Below, in pieces: positions 1 through 7,894 of a DNA stretch of 64,000 nt (position 1 is its first letter; each line of letters starts with the position of its first letter). A program made the position numbers and the translations under genes. The DNA is taken from assembly GCF_003350475.1 (NCBI RefSeq), contig NZ_QQAV01000001.1, forward strand, positions 1,170,836 through 1,234,835. The letters run 5' to 3'. Source of the DNA: Pseudacidovorax intermedius (GTDB lineage Bacteria; Pseudomonadota; Gammaproteobacteria; Burkholderiales; Burkholderiaceae_C). Under the pieces are notes generated by a model. That model had not been told where the DNA came from. It worked only from the letters and a program-made list of their open reading frames with translations, and made no database searches.

Positions 1-433
1 CAACCGCGGCCGCGCCACGCTCATGGACTACGTGCGCTGGAGCGCCGTCGCCCCGGCCAGGGCCTGGGGCCTGTACGGCACCAAGGGCGTGATCGCGCCC
101 GGCGCCCATGCCGACATCGCCATCGTCGACATGGCGCGCCAGGGCGTGCTGTCGCAGAACCGGCTGCAGAGCATCAGCCGCATCTCGCCCTGGCACGGGC
201 GGCCTGTGCAGGGCTATCCGCTGCACACGCTGCTGCGCGGGCGCTTCGTCATGCGCGAGGGTCGCCTCGTGGAAGACGCCGTGGGCTGGGGCCGTTCGGT
301 CAAGGCGGTGCAGAAGATGCCCACGCCCCGGCCGCGCAACACCGAGCACTACAGCCGCGCCATCCTGGAGACGCCGCCCGGCGTGCCGCCAACCGCGGTG
401 CCGGTGGGCGAGGTGGACTGGAGCGCGAGATGA
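1..433 (+). CDS. Amidohydrolase, C-terminal part (5' end outside window)
   Basis: Partial gene: the reading frame is already open at the first base, so only about 143 C-terminal residues are present. The stretch 'APARAWGLYGTKGVIAPGAHADIAIVD' reads, in short blocks (PARAWGLY, KGVIAPGAHADI), like the end of a dihydroorotase/allantoinase/hydantoinase-type metal-dependent amidohydrolase. In that family this region closes the barrel and leads into the small beta-sandwich, here ending with LRGRFVMREGRLV. The catalytic histidines and carbamylated lysine lie upstream and cannot be judged. The stop overlaps the next start (ATGA at 430), so it belongs to the heterocycle operon. Inference: it hydrolyses a cyclic amide or a ureido product of the same pathway. 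The exact substrate is unknown. Confidence 0.8.
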   Translation, partial: NRGRATLMDYVRWSAVAPARAWGLYGTKGVIAPGAHADIAIVDMARQGVLSQNRLQSISRISPWHGRPVQGYPLHTLLRGRFVMREGRLVEDAVGWGRSVKAVQKMPTPRPRNTEHYSRAILETPPGVPPTAVPVGEVDWSAR

Positions 434-1557
434 GCGGCACCGTCCCCCAGCATGTGGACGCGCACGTGGTGCCCTGCCGCGGCCCCGGCGACCTGAGCGG
501 CGTGCAGGCCCTGGTCGAGGCCGGCACGCTCGATCCGCGCCACATCGTGGCTGTGATGGGCAAGACCGAGGGCAACGGCTGCGTCAACGACCACACCCGC
601 GACTTCGCCGCCATGGCCTGGTGCCATTACCTGGCGCCGCACCGCGGCTGCACGCCGCAGGCGGTGCATGCGCAGGTCGCACTGGTGATGTCCGGCGGCA
701 CCGAGGGCGTGCTGTCGCCGCACTTCACCGTGTTCACCCGCCGCGCGGCATTGCCGCACGAGGTGGTCGAAGGCGAGAAGCGTCTGGTGGTCGGCATTGC
801 CCACACGCGCGACTTCGCGCCGGAGGAGATGGGCCGCCAGGCGCAGATCGCCGCCACGGCCGAGGCGGTGCAGGCCGCCATGCGCGACGCCGGCATCGAC
901 AGCGCCGCCGACGTCCACTTCGTGCAGGTCAAGTGCCCGCTGCTCACTTCGGCCAAAGTAGACGACGCGCTCGGCCGCGGGCAGGACACGGTCACGCGCG
1001 ACACCTACGAGTCGATGGGCTACTCGCGCGCCGCCTCGGCCCTGGGCGTGGGCGTGGCCCTGGGCGAGATCGACCCGGCGCGCGCCACCGACGCCGCCGT
1101 GCTGCACGACCTCAGCCTTCATTCGGCCCGCGCCTCCGTGTCGGCCGGCATCGAGCTGGAAGGCAACGTGGTCATCGTGCTGGGCGAGGCGGCGGGCAGC
1201 GCCTCGCCGCTGCGCATCGGCCATGCGCTGATGCGCGACGCGGTGGACACCGCCGGCCTGCGCACGCTGCTGCGCGAGCATTTCGGCCTGGATCCGGAAG
1301 CCGACGCGGCCCTCATCGCGCAGCGGCTGGTCAACCTGCTGGCCAAGGCCGAGGCCAGCCCCGACGGCCGGGTGCGCGAGGCGCGCCACACCATGCTGAA
1401 CGACTCGGACATCCACTCGACGCGCCATGCGCGTGCCGCCGTCGGGGCCGTGCTGGCCTCGGTGGTCGGCCGCACGGCGCTCTACGTCTCCGGCGGTGCC
1501 GAGCACCAGGGCCCGCCCGGCGGCGGCCCGGTGGCGGCGCTGGTGCGCGTGGCCTGA
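430..1557 (+). CDS. Ring-opening amidohydrolase (cyanuric acid hydrolase / barbiturase family)
   Basis: A 375-aa protein, full length for the AtzD/TrzD/Bar family, which hydrolyses a planar cyclic amide such as cyanuric acid or barbiturate. The family has three repeated domains, each giving one Lys-Ser pair. All three pairs are visible: K45 (GKTEGNG) with S88 (VMSGGTEG), K168 (VQVKCPLL) with S238 (ASVSAGIE), and K306 (LLAKAEASPDG) with S354 (YVSGGAEHQGPPGGG). The C-terminal Gly/Pro-rich loop is the family metal/substrate loop. It overlaps the upstream amidohydrolase by 4 bp (ATGA) and is followed after 27 bp by an ABC importer. Family membership is very secure. Whether the substrate is cyanurate, barbiturate or another ring cannot be decided from sequence alone. 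Confidence 0.93.
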   Translation: MSGTVPQHVDAHVVPCRGPGDLSGVQALVEAGTLDPRHIVAVMGKTEGNGCVNDHTRDFAAMAWCHYLAPHRGCTPQAVHAQVALVMSGGTEGVLSPHFTVFTRRAALPHEVVEGEKRLVVGIAHTRDFAPEEMGRQAQIAATAEAVQAAMRDAGIDSAADVHFVQVKCPLLTSAKVDDALGRGQDTVTRDTYESMGYSRAASALGVGVALGEIDPARATDAAVLHDLSLHSARASVSAGIELEGNVVIVLGEAAGSASPLRIGHALMRDAVDTAGLRTLLREHFGLDPEADAALIAQRLVNLLAKAEASPDGRVREARHTMLNDSDIHSTRHARAAVGAVLASVVGRTALYVSGGAEHQGPPGGGPVAALVRVA

Positions 1558-1584
1558 ACGTCCTCTTTTCTGCAGGAACACCTC

Positions 1585-2454
1585 ATGAGCCAGAGCTTCA
1601 TCCAACTCTCCGACGTGATGCTGCGCTACGGCGGCGGCACCATCGCCCTGGACCACACCACGCTGGGCATCGACCGCGGCGACTTCGTCGCGCTGGTCGG
1701 CCCCAGCGGCTGCGGCAAGTCCACCATCCTCAAGCTGCTGGCCGGACTGCTGCGGCCCACCTCGGGTGCGGTGATCGCCGGCGGCCGCGAGGTCGGGCCG
1801 GCGGGTGCACGCCCCACGGCGGCCGGCCGGCCGGCACTGCGCATCGGCCTGGCCTTCCAGAACCCGACCATGCTGCCGTGGCTGACGATCCGCGAGAACG
1901 TGATGATCCCGCTGAAGATCGTCGAGCCCTTCCGCCAGGACTACGCGCGCAAGAAGCGCGGCGAATACGCCGAGCGCGCCGACGCGCTGCTGGCTCAGGT
2001 GGGCCTGCGCGGCTTCGGCGACAAGCGGCCCTGGCAGCTGTCGGGCGGCATGCTGCAGCGCGCCTCGCTGTGCCGCGCGCTGGTGCACCAGCCCGAGCTG
2101 CTGCTGCTGGACGAGCCCTTCGGCGCCCTCGACCAGTTCACCCGCGAGGAGCTGTGGGACATCATGCAGACGCTGTGGATGACCCAGCGGCCCACCGTGC
2201 TGCTGGTCACGCACGACCTGCGCGAGTCGGCCTACCTGGCCAACCGGATCTGCGTGATGAGCGCGCGGCCCGGCCGCATCCTGGAGACGCGCGACGTGGA
2301 CTTCGCACGGCCGCGCACGCTGCAGTCCAGCTACGACCCGGCCTTCGGCGCGCTGGTGCAGCAGCTGCGCATGCGCATCGCGGAGGCGCGCTGCGAGGGC
2401 GACGCCACGCCCTCACCCGTGTCGGTGCCTGCACTGCAGGGGGTGGCCGCATGA
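1585..2454 (+). CDS. ABC importer ATP-binding protein (nitrate/sulfonate/taurine type)
   Basis: A 289-aa ATPase that would energise uptake through the permease encoded next. Walker A is GPSGCGKST (residues 39-47), the signature is LSGGMLQR (152-159), Walker B is LLLLDEPFGALD (172-183) and the switch histidine is in LLVTHDLRES. This is the SsuB/TauB/NrtD architecture. A Gly/Ala-rich insertion of about 15 residues follows the first third of the nucleotide-binding domain (around residues 70-86). The start has AGGAA upstream (1573-1577). The stop overlaps the permease start as ATGA. Neighbours indicate an organic, probably N-heterocyclic, substrate. Confidence 0.93.
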   Translation: MSQSFIQLSDVMLRYGGGTIALDHTTLGIDRGDFVALVGPSGCGKSTILKLLAGLLRPTSGAVIAGGREVGPAGARPTAAGRPALRIGLAFQNPTMLPWLTIRENVMIPLKIVEPFRQDYARKKRGEYAERADALLAQVGLRGFGDKRPWQLSGGMLQRASLCRALVHQPELLLLDEPFGALDQFTREELWDIMQTLWMTQRPTVLLVTHDLRESAYLANRICVMSARPGRILETRDVDFARPRTLQSSYDPAFGALVQQLRMRIAEARCEGDATPSPVSVPALQGVAA

Positions 2455-3326
2455 ACGCCCGCGTGAACATCGCGGACGCGGCCGAACCCATGTCCGCATC
2501 CGCATCCGCATCCGCAGGCGAACCCACAGGCCTCGCCACGCCGCGGCTGTCTCCCCTGGCGCGCCAGCGTCTGCTCTCCGCGCTGGCCCTGATCGGCTTC
2601 TTCCTGGCCTGGGAGCTCATCTGCCTGGCCAGCGGCATCTCGGACCTGGTGCTGCCCCGGCCCAGCCAGATCGCCCGCGTGCTCATCGAGCGCATGCCGC
2701 TGCTGTGGCCGCACACGGTGCAGACGCTCTACACCACGCTGCTCGGCTTTGCGCTGGGCGTGGCCGCGGGCATCGTCATCGGCGTGGGCATCGGCTCGTC
2801 GCGGCTGGCCTATGACGTCACCTATCCGCTGCTGGTGGGCTTCTCCAGCATTCCGAAGGTGGCGGTGGTGCCGCTGTTCGTCGTGTGGTTCGGGGCCGGC
2901 ACCGTGCCGGCGGTGCTGACCTCGATGGTCATCAGCATCTTCCCGGTGGTGGTCAACGTGGCCACCGGGCTGGCGAGCACCGAGCCCGAGCTGGAGGACG
3001 TGCTGCGCGTGCTGGGCGCGCGCAAGCGCGACATCCTCTGGAACGTGGGCCTGCCGCGCGCCATGCCCTACCTGTTCGCCTCGCTCAAGATCGCCATCAC
3101 GCTGTCCTTCGTGGGCACGGTGCTGTCCGAAACCGTGGCCTCCAACCGCGGCATCGGCACCGTGATGATGATCGCCAGCGGCAACTTCGACGTGCCGATG
3201 GTGTTCGCCGGTCTCTTCCTGCTGGCGGCCATGGGCGTGGTGCTCTATGCGCTGTCGGCGCTGGTGGAGCGGCGCGTGACCGGCTGGTCGCAGCGCAAGA
3301 CCGACCTGGCGGCCACGGGCGCCTGA
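2451..3326 (+). CDS. ABC importer permease (SsuC/TauC-like)
   Basis: A 291-aa inner-membrane subunit. The start at 2451 overlaps the ATPase stop. Residues 1-35 are an Ala/Ser-rich cytoplasmic leader containing a short tandem repeat. About six hydrophobic segments follow, beginning with LLSALALIGFFLAWELICL. The cytoplasmic coupling (EAA) loop is visible as ELEDVLRVLGARKRDILWNV, with the conserved G of the binding-protein-dependent transport family. Length and motif fit the nitrate/sulfonate/bicarbonate permease class. It forms one transporter with the flanking ATPase and binding protein. Confidence 0.92.
   Translation: MNARVNIADAAEPMSASASASAGEPTGLATPRLSPLARQRLLSALALIGFFLAWELICLASGISDLVLPRPSQIARVLIERMPLLWPHTVQTLYTTLLGFALGVAAGIVIGVGIGSSRLAYDVTYPLLVGFSSIPKVAVVPLFVVWFGAGTVPAVLTSMVISIFPVVVNVATGLASTEPELEDVLRVLGARKRDILWNVGLPRAMPYLFASLKIAITLSFVGTVLSETVASNRGIGTVMMIASGNFDVPMVFAGLFLLAAMGVVLYALSALVERRVTGWSQRKTDLAATGA
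2493..2516 (+). repeat. (TCCGCA)x4 hexanucleotide tandem repeat in permease gene
   Basis: Four perfect TCCGCA units encode Ser-Ala-Ser-Ala-Ser-Ala-Ser-Ala in the cytoplasmic leader of the permease. Gain or loss of units keeps the frame, so slippage would only change linker length. Confidence 0.9.
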
Positions 3327-3366
3327 GATGCGGGGCCCCTCTTCTTTCGCCTTGCAAGGAGCTTCC

Positions 3367-4428
3367 ATGTCCCGCTACCTCTCTCGTCGCGCCGCCAGCC
3401 TGGCGCTGTCGGCCTTGTCCATCCTGATGGCATTCGGCGCCACACTGGCACCCGCACCGGCCGCCGCACAGACCGAGACCCCGATCAAGTTCGTGCTCGA
3501 CTGGAAGCTGCAAGGCGTGCACGCCTGGTACTACCTCGCGCAGGACCGCGGCTATTTCGCCCGCGAAAAGCTGGCCGTGACCATCGACCAGGGCGAGGGT
3601 TCGGCCGCCACCGTCACCAAGATCATGGCCGGCGCCTACCAGGCCGGCTTCGGCGATGTGAACGCCATCGTGCAGAACGCCGCCGCCAAGCCGGGCCAGG
3701 CGCCAGTGATGGTCTACATGCTCTACAACCGCGCGCCCTTCGCGCTCATCGCCAAGGCCAGCGGGCCCATCCGCACGCCCAAGGACCTGCAGGGCCGCAC
3801 CGTCGGCACGCCGGCCGGGGGCGCCGCGGCCCGCATGTTCCCGGTGATCGCGGCGCGCACCGGCATCGATGCCACCAAGGTCGCCTGGACCAACGTCGCG
3901 CCCAACCTGCAGGAGCAGCTGTTGCTCAAGGACCATGTGGACGCCGCGGCGGTGTTCTCGGTCACCAGCTACATGAACCTGGTGGCGCAGGGCATCGACC
4001 CGGACAAGGACATCCGCTGGTTCCATTACGGCGACTATGGCGTCGAGCTGTATGGCAACGGCGTGATGGTGTCGCAGCAGCTGCTGCGCGAGCGGCCCGA
4101 GGCCGTGGCCGGCCTGGTGCGGGCGATCAACCACGCGGTGCGCGACACCATCGCCGATCCTGACGTCGCCATCGCAGCCCTGGTCAAGCGCGAACCGCTG
4201 CTCAACAAGGACCTGGAGAAGCGCCGTCTGCTCTACACGCTCAAGACCGTCATGCTCACGCCCGAGGTGGCGACGCAGGGCCTGGGCGACATCGGCGATG
4301 CCCGCTTCGCCCGCGCCTTCCTGCAGCTCAAGGAGGCCTTCGACCTGCCGCGCGTGCCGACGGCCGCCGAGGTGTTCGACCGCCGCTTCCTGCCGCCCTT
4401 GGCCGAGCGCACGGTCGCCAGGCGATGA
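3367..4428 (+). CDS. ABC substrate-binding protein, NMT1/THI5-like
   Basis: A 353-aa periplasmic binding protein. I chose ATG 3367 because AAGGAG lies at 3356-3361 and a clean signal peptide follows: MSRYLSRR, then a hydrophobic core (LALSALSILMAFGATL), then APAPAAAQ as the cleavage region. The mature part (IKFVLDWKLQGVHAWYYLAQDRGYF) matches the NMT1/THI5/SsuA fold, whose members bind pyrimidines, sulfonates, nitrate or similar small solutes. It sits between the permease and the second amidohydrolase and overlaps the latter by ATGA. The THI5-like family is used for pyrimidine-type ligands elsewhere, which fits a ring-opening pathway. The ligand itself is inference. Confidence 0.9.
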   Translation: MSRYLSRRAASLALSALSILMAFGATLAPAPAAAQTETPIKFVLDWKLQGVHAWYYLAQDRGYFAREKLAVTIDQGEGSAATVTKIMAGAYQAGFGDVNAIVQNAAAKPGQAPVMVYMLYNRAPFALIAKASGPIRTPKDLQGRTVGTPAGGAAARMFPVIAARTGIDATKVAWTNVAPNLQEQLLLKDHVDAAAVFSVTSYMNLVAQGIDPDKDIRWFHYGDYGVELYGNGVMVSQQLLRERPEAVAGLVRAINHAVRDTIADPDVAIAALVKREPLLNKDLEKRRLLYTLKTVMLTPEVATQGLGDIGDARFARAFLQLKEAFDLPRVPTAAEVFDRRFLPPLAERTVARR

Positions 4429-5885
4429 GCGCCGCCGCCCCCACCGCCATCGACTGCGCCTGGCTGCTGGGCGAGCCCGGTGCTGCGCCCGCGCAGCGCG
4501 ACCGGCGCATCCACCTCGAAGGCGGGCGCGTGGCCGCCATCGAAGCGCTGCCCGACCCGGTGCCCGGCCGTCGCCGTCTGGCGCTGCCGGCGCTGGCCAA
4601 TGCGCACGACCATGCGCGCACCGTGCGCAGCGCCACGCTGGGCGCCTTCGGGCAGCCGCTCGAAAGCTGGCTGCCCTTCCTGGGCGTGGTGCCGGGCATG
4701 GACCCGTACCTGTGCGCTGCGACGTCCTTCGCCCGCTCGCTGCGCAACGGCGTGGTGGACCTGATGGTGCACTACACCCGCTTGCAGGGCGGCCTGCCCT
4801 ATGTCGACGAGGCAGAAGCCGTGGGCCGGGCCGCGCGCGACGTGGGCGTGCGCATCGGCTTTGCCGTCGCCCTGCGCGACCGCCACGGGCTGGGCTACGC
4901 GGATGACGCGACGGTGCTGGCTGCGCTGCGCCCGGCTATCCGCGACGACATCGCCCGCCGGCTGTCTGCCCCCTCCGTGCCGCCTGCGCTGCAGCTTGCG
5001 CTGGTGGAAGAGGTGGCGCAGCGCTTCGCCGCCGAAGGGCTGGATGCCCACGCGGACCTGCAGTACGGCCCCACCGGCGTGCAGTGGTGCAGCACGCCGC
5101 TGCTCGAAGCCATCGCCCAGGCCTCGGCGGACACCGGCCGCCGCGTGCACATGCACCTGCTGGAAACGCAGTACCAGCGCGCCTGGGCCGATGCCGCGCA
5201 CCCGGGCGGCATCGTGCGCTTCCTGGACGACATCGGCCTGCTCGGCCCGCGGCTCACGCTGGCGCATTGCACCTGGGCGCGGCCGGAGGAGCTGGCCCTG
5301 ATCGCCGAGCGCGGCGCGACCATCGCGGTCAACACCAGCTCCAACCTGGGCCTGAAATCGGGCATCGCCCCGCTCGCGCAGATGCTGGCGCAGGGCTGCC
5401 GCGTGGCCATGGGGCTGGACGGCATGGCCTTCGACGAGGATGACGACGCCCTGCGCGAGGCCCGCCTTGCCTATGCGCTGCATCGCGGCTGGGGCTACGA
5501 CAGCACCATGACGCCGGCGCAGCTCTGGCGCTTCGCCTCGCGCGGCCGCATCGCACCGGGCGAGCGGGCAGATCTCGTGCTGCTCGACTGGGACGCGCTG
5601 GACGACGACGCCCTGTTCGACGACGTCGACCCGCTGCAGCTGCTGCTCGCCCGCGGCAGCGGCCGGCATGTGCACACCGTCATCGCCGGTGGCCGCACGG
5701 TGGTGCTGGCGGGGCGCGTCCTGGGCGTGGACGAGGTGGCCCTGCAGGTCGAGCTGCGCGCGCGCATGCGCTCGGCCCTGGTCGCCGACACTCGCCATGC
5801 CGGCTGGCGGCGGACGGTCCAGGCCTTCGCCGAGGACATGGCCCCCTTCTGCCGCGACGGCCGCTTTCTGGGCGGCTGCTGTTGA
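4425..5885 (+). CDS. Metal-dependent amidohydrolase (cytosine deaminase / TrzA-AtzB-like superfamily)
   Basis: A 486-aa enzyme of the subtype III amidohydrolases, which usually deaminate or dechlorinate N-rings. The metal ligands are visible: HDH (H61, H63), a later histidine in HMHLLETQ (about residue 243), LAHCTW (about 280) and the catalytic aspartate in GLDGMAFDEDD (about 331). A C-terminal composite-domain segment (IAPGERADLVLLDWD) is present. This is a different amidohydrolase branch from the partial protein at the window start, so the operon carries two metal amidohydrolases plus the ring opener. It overlaps the binding protein by 4 bp. Guanine, cytosine or triazine-type substrates are all possible. 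Confidence 0.85.
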   Translation: MSAAAPTAIDCAWLLGEPGAAPAQRDRRIHLEGGRVAAIEALPDPVPGRRRLALPALANAHDHARTVRSATLGAFGQPLESWLPFLGVVPGMDPYLCAATSFARSLRNGVVDLMVHYTRLQGGLPYVDEAEAVGRAARDVGVRIGFAVALRDRHGLGYADDATVLAALRPAIRDDIARRLSAPSVPPALQLALVEEVAQRFAAEGLDAHADLQYGPTGVQWCSTPLLEAIAQASADTGRRVHMHLLETQYQRAWADAAHPGGIVRFLDDIGLLGPRLTLAHCTWARPEELALIAERGATIAVNTSSNLGLKSGIAPLAQMLAQGCRVAMGLDGMAFDEDDDALREARLAYALHRGWGYDSTMTPAQLWRFASRGRIAPGERADLVLLDWDALDDDALFDDVDPLQLLLARGSGRHVHTVIAGGRTVVLAGRVLGVDEVALQVELRARMRSALVADTRHAGWRRTVQAFAEDMAPFCRDGRFLGGCC

Positions 5886-5913
5886 TCCTTCCCTTCTTCC
5901 GCGATCCTTCTCC

Positions 5914-6339
5914 ATGACCCGTATCCGCATCCAGGCCGCCGGCTTCGACTTCGTCGCCGAGACCCATCCCGACGCACCGCAGACCGTGGCCGCCTTCCTG
6001 CAGCTGCTGCCCTACCGGCAGAAGCTCATCCACGTCCGCTGGAGCGGCGAGGGCTGCTGGGTCCCGCTGGGCGAGTTCCGCCTGACGAACGACGGCGCGC
6101 CGGTGGGCTTCGAGAACCACACCAGCCATCCCTCGCGCGGCGACGTGCTGTTCTACCCCGGCGGCTACAGCGAGACCGAGATCATCCTGGCCTACGGCGC
6201 CTGCAGCTTCGCCAGCCGCATGGGCACGCTGGCCGGCAACCACTTCCTCACCATCGTCGAAGGCCGCGAGCACCTGCCCGAGCTGGGCCGCCGCGTGCTG
6301 TGGGAGGGGGCGCAGGACGTGGTGTTCAGCCTGGGCTGA
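5914..6339 (+). CDS. DUF3830 family protein
   Basis: A 141-aa protein, full length for DUF3830, a cyclophilin-like beta-barrel family without an agreed function. Recognisable blocks are FVAETHPDAPQTVAAFLQLLP near the N-terminus (residues about 10-30), HVRWSGEGCWVPLGE and the C-terminal GNHFLTIVEG. It has no signal peptide, so it should be cytosolic. It is the last gene of the operon, 28 bp after the second amidohydrolase. In my experience this family recurs beside amidohydrolases and pyrimidine-type catabolic genes, so a step after ring opening is plausible. That is inference. Confidence 0.8.
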   Translation: MTRIRIQAAGFDFVAETHPDAPQTVAAFLQLLPYRQKLIHVRWSGEGCWVPLGEFRLTNDGAPVGFENHTSHPSRGDVLFYPGGYSETEIILAYGACSFASRMGTLAGNHFLTIVEGREHLPELGRRVLWEGAQDVVFSLG

Positions 6340-6340
6340 G

Positions 6341-6374
6341 CCGGCCGCTGCAAGTCCGTCGCCTTGCGGCCGGG
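6341..6374 (+). terminator. Imperfect hairpin between convergent DUF3830 and xth
   Basis: CCGGCCG at 6342 can pair with CGGCCGG near 6374, extended by CAAG/CTTG across a small bulge. There is no T-run. It lies in the 45-bp gap between two convergent genes, so a shared termination or mRNA-stabilising role is possible. Confidence 0.3.
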
Positions 6375-6384
6375 TCGGGGCCGC

Positions 6385-7188
6385 TCAGAGCGTGAAGTCG
6401 TAGTCGATCGTGATCGGCGCGTGGTCGCTGAACTTGATCGTCTTGAAGATGTGCTCGCTGCGCGCGAGGTGTGCCATGGCCGGCGTGGCCAGGTGGTAGT
6501 CCAGCCGCCAGCCCACGTTCTTCGCGTAAGCCTGTCCGCGGTTGCTCCACCATGTGTAGCAGGCGTCGGTGGTGTCGGGCTGCAGGTGGCGGTAGACGTC
6601 CACCAGGCCCGCGCCCTCGGCCCCGGCGTCGAGCAGGCGCGTCATCCAGGCGCGCTCCTCGGGCAGGAAGCCGCTGTTCTTGAGGTTGCCTTTCCAGTTC
6701 TTCAGGTCGGCTTCCTTGTGGGCGATGTTGATGTCGCCGCACAGGATGAATTCGCGGGTGCGCTTCAGTTCCACCAGGTAGGGCATGAAGCCTTCGAGGA
6801 ATCGGAACTTGGCTGCCTGCCGCTCCTCGCCCGAGCTGCCGCTCGGGAAGTAGCAGCTGATGATCGACAGCTTGCGCGCCGGCGTGTCGAAGCGCAGTTC
6901 CAGGTAGCGGCCCTCGGCGTCGAACTCGGTGTTGCCCCAGCCGATCACGATGTCGGTGGGCTCGTGCTTCGTGTAGATGGCGGTGCCGGCGTAGCCCTTC
7001 TTCTCGGCGAAGTGGAAGTGACCCTGCAGTCCGGCCATTTTTTCGAAGCGGCCCTGCACGTCGCTGGCCTGGACGCGGATCTCCTGCATACAAATACAAT
7101 CCGGCGCCGCTTCGGCCACCCAGTCGGCGACCCCTTTTGTCGAGGCGGAACGCAGGCCGTTGAGGTTGAGGCTGGTGAGTTTGAACAC
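6385..7188 (-). CDS. xth: Exodeoxyribonuclease III
   Basis: A 267-aa Mg-dependent AP endonuclease/3'-5' exonuclease of base-excision repair. Conserved elements are LNLNGLRSA at the N-terminus (metal Asn), E36 in CMQEIRVQ, the CGDINIAH block with catalytic Asp/Asn, GWRLDYHL, and the terminal SDHAPI with the catalytic histidine. The length is normal. It faces pyrE with only 16 bp between the two starts, so its promoter must lie inside or beside pyrE coding sequence. The end is convergent with the heterocycle operon. Confidence 0.95.
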   Translation of the reverse strand: MFKLTSLNLNGLRSASTKGVADWVAEAAPDCICMQEIRVQASDVQGRFEKMAGLQGHFHFAEKKGYAGTAIYTKHEPTDIVIGWGNTEFDAEGRYLELRFDTPARKLSIISCYFPSGSSGEERQAAKFRFLEGFMPYLVELKRTREFILCGDINIAHKEADLKNWKGNLKNSGFLPEERAWMTRLLDAGAEGAGLVDVYRHLQPDTTDACYTWWSNRGQAYAKNVGWRLDYHLATPAMAHLARSEHIFKTIKFSDHAPITIDYDFTL

Positions 7189-7204
7189 GTTTCGAGGAAT
7201 CCGG

Positions 7205-7894
7205 ATGGCAGTGGACGAGAAGCAGCAGCATCAGAACGCGCGCCTGGCGCAGGACTTCGTGGCGTTCGCGATCGAGGCTGGCGTGCTGCGCTTCGGCGAG
7301 TTCAAGACCAAGGCCGGGCGCCTGAGTCCCTACTTCTTCAACGCGGGCCTGTTCAATGACGGCGCCCGCATCGCGCGGCTCGCAGAATTCTATGCAGCGC
7401 GCCTGATCGACTCCGGCCTGGAGTTCGACATGATCTTCGGCCCCGCCTACAAGGGCATCCCGCTGGGCGCAACGGTGGCGGCCGAGCTGGCGCGCCGTGG
7501 CCGCAACGTGCCTTTCGCCTACAACCGCAAGGAAGCCAAGGACCACGGCGAAGGCGGCTCGCTGGTGGGCGCACCGCTGGCCGGCCGCGTGCTGATCGTG
7601 GACGACGTCATGTCCGCCGGCACTGCCGTGCGCGAGTCCATCGCCACCATTCGCGCCGCCGGCGCCACGCCGCATGCGGTGGCCATCGCGCTGGACCGCC
7701 AGGAGCAGGCCACCGAGAACGGTCAGGACGTGCCCCACAGCGCCGTGCAGTACGTGCGCGATCAGCTGGGCATGGCCGTGGTGGCCATCGCGACGCTCGA
7801 CGACCTGCTGGCCTACCTGGACCAGCGTGCCGGTGCCGAATTGCGCGCCCACCGTGCCAGCGTGCAGGCCTACCGCGAGCGCTACGGTGCCTGA
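7205..7894 (+). CDS. pyrE: Orotate phosphoribosyltransferase
   Basis: A 229-aa enzyme that joins orotate and PRPP to give OMP in de novo pyrimidine synthesis. The PRPP-binding motif is [14 protein letters not shown] (residues 129-142), and the orotate-side loop includes [11 protein letters not shown] (108-118). I chose ATG 7205 over the in-frame ATG at 7160 because the earlier one lies inside xth, while GAGGA sits at 7194-7198 before 7205. The next gene starts inside the last codons of pyrE (GTG 7887), which suggests translational coupling. Confidence 0.95.
   Translation: MAVDEKQQHQNARLAQDFVAFAIEAGVLRFGEFKTKAGRLSPYFFNAGLFNDGARIARLAEFYAARLIDSGLEFDMIFGPAYKGIPLGATVAAELARRGRNVPFAYNRKEAKDHGEGGSLVGAPLAGRVLIVDDVMSAGTAVRESIATIRAAGATPHAVAIALDRQEQATENGQDVPHSAVQYVRDQLGMAVVAIATLDDLLAYLDQRAGAELRAHRASVQAYRERYGA

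Noticed and set aside
430-1557. Firm naming as atzD or bar
   Set aside because: The family is certain but sequence alone does not separate cyanurate from barbiturate specificity.
108-2450. Plus-strand open frame upstream of and in frame with the permease
   Set aside because: Arg/Pro-rich nonsense translation of the two preceding genes; the permease begins at 2451 where membrane-protein character starts.
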